From contig CM028328.1 of NCBI GenBank assembly GCA_016647705.1, positions 45,620,147-45,684,146 on the forward strand: a stretch of 64,000 nucleotides of DNA, given 5' to 3'. The notes under the pieces were generated by a model. It was not told where the DNA came from and ran no database searches. It was given only the letters and a program-made list of their open reading frames with translations. The DNA comes from Eucommia ulmoides (Eukaryota; Streptophyta; Magnoliopsida; Garryales; Eucommiaceae). Made by a program: the position numbers and the translations under genes. Positions 58,851-64,000 of the stretch are shown here, in pieces (the first letter of the stretch is position 1; each line of letters opens with the position of its first letter).

Positions 58851-59706
58851 GAGCAACTCCAATGATGTCATCCCATATTTTGGCCATTTTGAAGCCAAAA
58901 TGCGTTTCATTGATTGTGCTATCATCTATGCTATTCTAGTACAGACAGAGTAAGAGTCAAAATATTGGGTGAGTTGGTGGTTGGGTGGGCTAATTAGCTA
59001 ATTTGAGTTTAAATATGATTGTGTTAATGTTATGTTTGTTTGATTAGGATTGGGTTGATTTGTTTGGTTAGATACTCATATTTATATTAATTATGGTTTA
59101 ATTATATTTAGAAAAAATTAGAGAAAAATATATTTTTACTATTAAAATTAAAATGAGTTACTACTTAGAAGACCATATTGAAAAAATATCACTTATATAT
59201 TTATTATTTAAGATAAATACAAGTACATATTCTCTCACTATATCAACAGTAACATAATAAATAAGATGGGAAGGGAATGATGTGAATGTTATTGTCCAAC
59301 AATAATGTTAATAATAGCAACATAATAAATGGGGCGATGCAAATATTGTTATACGGTAACAATGTTAACAACAACATAATAAATAGGGAAATGTAAATGC
59401 TACTGTACAGCAAATGATTATCATCTACTAATTAAGGTTTTCTCTAAACTTAAATGGCTACATAGGTATAAGAATGAATTAGTAATGGATCTTGGGGTTC
59501 ATTATAAAGTACTCTTAAATTTAATTAGGTTTGGTGGAGTTTAGTTTATCAATTTTATTTTATTTGGATTGGGCTAGATTAATTGTTTATAAACTAAAAA
59601 ATGGCACACTAATTTATCATAATTGCTGGAGTACTCATTTAAATAATGGTGTCATACTATTATTGATGTGCCATATTAGGCAAATAGCACAACCGTTGGA
59701 ATTGCT
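58851..59706. mobile_element. MITE-like element with GAGCAACTCCAA ends
   Basis: The left end GAGCAACTCCAATGATG and, inverted from the right, TAGCAATTCCAACGGTTG are similar. Starts like GAGCAA/TCTCCAA are common in plant PIF/Harbinger MITEs. A second GAGTACTCCAGCAATTATG copy lies inverted at about 59620. TTA precedes the left end but does not follow the right end, so the call is tentative. Confidence 0.35.
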
Positions 59707-60484
59707 ATAACCAAATGCCACCTTAGTGTTATGAAATTATAACTATAGGGATCAAAGTGAAATAATAATCAAACTTTAAAGGTGCAAAGTACCAAAACCA
59801 TGAATATTTGTGAGAAAAACAAGTACAATGAGATGGTCCCATGTAGGGTTTTTCATTTAATATTTTTTTAAGAAATAAAATAATGAAGAAACCAATCTAA
59901 GATCGAAACGTGTCAAAGTTTATAATAATATAAAATTCAAGCAAGTGGCTTTATTTTATTTATCATATGTCCCCTATACTATTTATTACCTTTGTCAAGC
60001 ACTACACGTCAAATCCAACGCTGTCTCCTCTATATTTGTGTGTATATATATGTAACTTGTGCAAAATTCAAAAAATAAAATAAAAAAATTATAAATAAAA
60101 AAACTTATTCACAAAAAATGACGAACTAATAAATTGATTGATCAAATGTACAACAAAATTAAAAAATCGATGACCGAATCTCCGTTGACACTAACAAGTT
60201 TACAAATCTGATGTTGGGCATCGATCGTCAAAGTTCCAATCAACATAATTTCTTTTTAATTACATTCAAATAATCTTTTACTAACATCCTTGTAATATAA
60301 ATTTTAGCTACAATTTTATTATATTCAATTAATTTTTTTAATTGTTGATCGTAAAAAATTACATGAATATAATTAAAAAATATATTAAACTATAAAAAAA
60401 AATATAATTGAAAAATACATTTAAAAAATAGTTATATAAAAGTATACTCATGTAACTTAAAAATACATTAAAACTAGTTAGTTG
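59707..60484. other. Unassigned AT-rich DNA
   Basis: No gene or element recognised. TATA-like strings (GTGTGTATATATATGTAAC near 60037) occur without an associated open frame. Confidence 0.5.
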
Positions 60485-62878
60485 TGTTGGCACAGTGAAC
60501 TACCCAAGAAATGGGTGAATTAGGTAGTTATAAAAAAAATTAAACAATTTAAATCTTTTAACACTTAATTAATCAAATAATCAATTTATTCTAAATCAAT
60601 TATTATCTTTGTTACGTAACGGATAAATGTCAAATTCTAGGTGCACACCCAAACAAAATATAAATAAAGTAAAAAATGCAGCACATCAAGATATATCCTA
60701 ATTCAGCAAGTTAGCCTTACTTAATTCAATCCCCCGAGCTTTACGAAGATTCACAACCTCTAAACCCCTAATTCCTTTAACGGTAGGAACCAAACATTTA
60801 CAGTGATTCTTTTCCCTAGTTCAAAATCAACATTTACAATTTTTCCTTTTTCAGGTTAAAGAAGAACCTTATCTTTTACTAGACTAAAGATTAATTTAAT
60901 TCTATTACAGGAAGAATCACAACCTAATCTTTTTGACGGGTTTAAGATTAAATTTCACCATACTCACAAGTATCATTTTCTCAGGTAAGGATTAAACATT
61001 TACAATTCACTCAACATTAATTCAATTTAGGAAGAATCAAAACCTAATTCTTTTGAAGGGAAAAGAATAACCTAACTTTTTTATACTTTAGGTAAACATC
61101 AAACCTCAACATTTTTCCTAGAAAAGATTGAAACTCTAGCTACCCTGACTAGACACTGACTCAATAGTATCTAATCCGCTCAAACTCACAAATACAAAAA
61201 ATTATGAGTTTCTTCTCACTCAAAGTTTCTACCACCTCAAAACAATTATACTCAATTAATGTCCCGAAATTTTTTAAGTGATAAGATTGAAGTAAGACAA
61301 ATTAATATCTGATTAATAACAAGTGTGGGTAACACAAAATTAAGCACATAATCAAATAATATCACAAAATCGTTTAAAAGAATTTTTATGCTCTTAAGTT
61401 GAAAAACGATTTTTCAACGATCTTAAATCCAAGAAATTAACAATTATAAGAAATCAAATTTAAGAACAACAACTTGGAAAAATCTCACCAGGAAAACACC
61501 GAAGTATGAAAATAGGATTGGAAAACAGCACAGATCGGTGACGCCAATTCAACAGCGTTTTAGCTGAAGAAATTTTCACACAATAACCTCTCGAAATAAT
61601 CTCAGTAGAATGATAACTCTTAGAAAGCTTAGGAACTTTATAGTTCTTGATATCATGAGTTCTAAATTCGCAGGCCTATTTAAACAGATTTGGAACAAGC
61701 CCTCCAACGACTAGTTTTCAAATGATAGGCCTCTAAAAGACACCTATAGACCCCATATATCATATTCATTCAATCCTGATATATTTCACTTAAAAATATC
61801 TTTTAAAACTCTCAATTAAGTTCACAAATTATTTCTCAATTACTAATAACATAGATAGAAAGTATTTAATAAACCAAATTGAGAAAATCATTTAATATAT
61901 GAACCAAATCAGTAACAATTCAAAACATATGGACCATATCTTCTACAATATCAGATCCCTCGAATCTCTCCATTGGAACGATAAAAAACGGCTAGTTTTT
62001 TACTAAAAGTCCAAGTTCCTCGAGATCTCAACCGAAACAACTGGTTGACCCAAAACCCTACCAATCGGTTGACTGAATGATTCTGCGTTTAACCCAGGCC
62101 AAAACCAAAAGGCAGTCGGTTGACCGAATCTCCCACAGTTGATTGACCGATTGATTCAAGATGTTTTCCAAGCCAAACTAGAACACAGTCTGTTGACCGA
62201 TTGACCCATAATCAATTGACCAATCATTTCAAAGAGTTTCCACTTTTCAGCCTTAGACCAGTCGATTGACTGATCCGCTCATGGTCGGTTGACCGATCGA
62301 TGCATAATTTTTTCAATTTTCTCTGAAACCTCACTGTTTCAATGAGTTGACCCATCATCCTCAGATCAATTAACCAATTGAGACTGGTTAATCACTTTCT
62401 CATTTATTTCAACTCCAAAATTCATCGTTTAATCCTGTTAACTGATAAATATTTTCTCGGTTAACTCAATTGACTCTAAAATTCAATTTTAAACATTATT
62501 TTCACTTAGGTCAATTTTCATTTTTCAATTTCACATAAGAACATATATTTTAACACTAATTAGAATCATAAATTTCATCAAATTAAACACACAAAAAAAT
62601 AATTAATTTAATAGTGTCGTGTATGATCCTAATTCGGGTTACATTAAGAGTAGAAAAGTTATTGAGTTGTTTTCACCTAATTGCTTCAGGATCTTTAATA
62701 CTCTTCATTTATTCAATGTCCATCTTTGCACCCTTAATAACTTCTTCATGATTCAATCAATAATTGGAACTCTTTCACTTAAACACTAAACAAACACATT
62801 AGTTTCACAAAAAATATCAACATTTAATTGTTCATTAAAATCTCGGAATCATTAAGTTGTAACTAAAAAAATCCAACA
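60485..62878 (-). mobile_element. Solo LTR of a divergent SIRE-like copia subfamily
   Basis: On the minus strand it starts TGTTGGATTTTTTTAGTTAC, then matches the other LTRs (GATTTTAATGAACAATTAAA then TGTTGAT), and ends at TGTTGGC read inverted, GCCAACA. It is 2394 bp with GTTG on both sides (60481-60484 and 62879-62882). It keeps the family plan: a motif cluster (62030-62450), a TATA region and a Gln/Lys-free AT-rich R-U5. In the cluster the motif has changed from GTCGACCGAT to mostly GGTTGACCGAT. Confidence 0.75.
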
Positions 62879-62882
62879 GTTG

Positions 62883-63881
62883 GTAGACGAATTTCGGCAA
62901 CCAGAGGCATGAGGTCCAACAGTAGGCGGCGGCGGGTGGGAACAAAAAATGACGTCGACAGCTTACGATGCAAATCTTAATTAGAAATATTTGATTAAAT
63001 ATCTAGGAGAGGACTAAAACATAAGACTAAACATAATTAAAATCTTTATACTCAACTTCAAATTAAAGTAGGATAAATTACGAATTACACTTTCTAATTC
63101 GGACAATTTACTTATTATCCCATAATTTTTTTATTTCAATAACAACTAAACATGCCCTCATGTATTTGTACTTTCAGAAAATACATATTATAAGTTAGAA
63201 TTGGAACGAAAGTTGAAATATATAAAATCGTTCATTTTTCCAATTTTAATTATTTTTACTCGGAGTTTGCTAAGATGAGCGTTATATATACTTCAAATTA
63301 TTGGACTCTGACGTCGCTTGAAGTTGTGAAAAATCGATGGTCGATTTTACCTAATATATGAAAGAGCCATTTACACTTTGTGCCCCTGAAGTTAAATCCC
63401 AATTTCACATTGGGCCTTGTAATTTCAATTTCAACACATTAACACCCTAAAATATTTCAATTGTTTCAATTAAGGACAATTCGTCCACTGTTTAAAAATG
63501 AACAAAATATTGTATCTGCGTTGCACATGACCCTTTAAGTAAGGGCATTTTCATAATTTTATATTTTTTGAATTTTTATTATTCATTTTTCATTTTTTTT
63601 TCTTTTTCTTTTTTCTTTTGCTGCTTCTTTACCGTCTCTGCAAATCCAACTCTCTCAATTTTAGATCATCTGTTTCATCGTCAAAAATAATGATTTTACT
63701 GTAATGCAATTTGTTTATCTGCATTGTTATTTTTGGGGGAAAAAAACAATAAGTCTGTTGAATTGATTCGCGAATTTCATTTGGAAATTTTAATAATTAG
63801 GGTTCTCTCTGTCTCTAAAATTTCTCCGTCTTGCCGCGGTCAGACCTTCTAGATTTAAAACTGAGCTTGAAGTAGAAAGAC
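62883..63881. other. Unassigned DNA upstream of a possible gene
   Basis: A GC-rich patch (GTAGGCGGCGGCGGGTGGG, about 62921) follows the solo LTR. From about 63540 the DNA is T- and CT-rich, as plant 5' leaders and promoters often are. No element was recognised. Confidence 0.4.
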
Positions 63882-64000
63882 ATGCCTCTCTCTCCATGGC
63901 GAAGAGTAGAGTATGTCAAACCCAAATGGCTCTCTCCCATTATCACTCGAACTAGTCCAACCCCTCTGAACTCTAGGGACACTGATGACGCCGACGGTGA
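63882..64000 (+). CDS. Possible 5' end of a host gene, runs off the window
   Basis: From ATG 63882 the frame is open to the window edge (39 codons): MPLSPWRRVEYVKPKWLSPI then ITRTSPTPLNSRDTDDADG. It is preceded by a CT-rich leader-like region and lies outside the transposon cluster. GC content rises here compared with the flanking DNA. Another ATG in a different frame (63896) meets a stop after 20 codons. I do not recognise the protein. The basic, Ser/Thr/Pro-rich start could be an organelle transit peptide; that is a guess. Confidence 0.35.
   Translation, partial: MPLSPWRRVEYVKPKWLSPIITRTSPTPLNSRDTDDADG

Overview
This window is repeat-rich intergenic DNA from a flowering plant, most likely a dicot. 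It is AT-rich, carries microsatellites, and shows hallmark plant retrotransposon signals: tRNA-iMet and tRNA-Asp type primer sites, Tat, Athila, Tekay and SIRE-type proteins, and a CACTA transposon. There are no operons, rRNA genes or CRISPR arrays, and I see no tRNA gene. Almost every protein trace is a degraded transposon pseudogene. The only candidate host gene is an open frame entering from the right edge (63882 to 64000).

Layout. 1-2752 is old repeat relic. From 2753 to 47049 there is one Ty3/gypsy Tat-like element (LTRs 2753-3357 and 46445-47049, target duplication AAGGT) blown up to 44 kb by nested insertions. In order these are: a solo copia LTR (3925-6052, TSD GGATT) inside the protease; an LTR-like block (6176 to about 11512) that itself holds a truncated Athila-like element (6735 to about 10330); an Athila-like element with LTR, gag and a cut 3' LTR (15072-19803) inside the integrase; a third Athila-like element (20288-24797, TSD TCTAG) whose 3' LTR contains an inverted envelope-like module; and a SIRE-like copia element (25360-45042, TSD ACAAG). 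The copia 5' LTR is split by a Tekay-type chromovirus on the minus strand (25864-35666, TSD AGGTA), and its 3' non-coding part holds an Athila-like solo LTR (41018-42705). Between the insertions the Tat host element can be read as protease, RT, RNase H, a second RNase H and integrase, then a 91-bp tandem array and an antisense coiled-coil reading frame.

47050-51797 holds low-complexity DNA, a minus-strand LTR-like promoter, and a copia pol remnant with LTR-like sequence. 51798-58266 is a TIR element with GTTTGGTAA ends, itself carrying a 5.9-kb CACTA element (52134-58048, TSD CGC). The CACTA element has no recognisable transposase but does have exon-like pieces, one resembling calreticulin. 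58728-59706 holds MITE-like sequence. 60485-62878 is a reversed solo LTR related to the SIRE-like family.

The most interesting pattern concerns two unrelated retrotransposon families, the SIRE-like copia and the Athila-like gypsy. Each has an envelope-like gene preceded by what looks like its own promoter and 5' UTR intron. In each case that promoter carries the same kind of short palindrome found in the family's LTR U3 (GTCGAC-type in one, CACCGCC..GGCGGTG-type in the other). Other points of note are a copia element with gag and envelope-like genes but no pol, a gag-only Athila-like family with a conserved unknown C-terminal half, and an antisense frame of 153 codons kept without frameshift. 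All family names come from motif reading, not from database searches.
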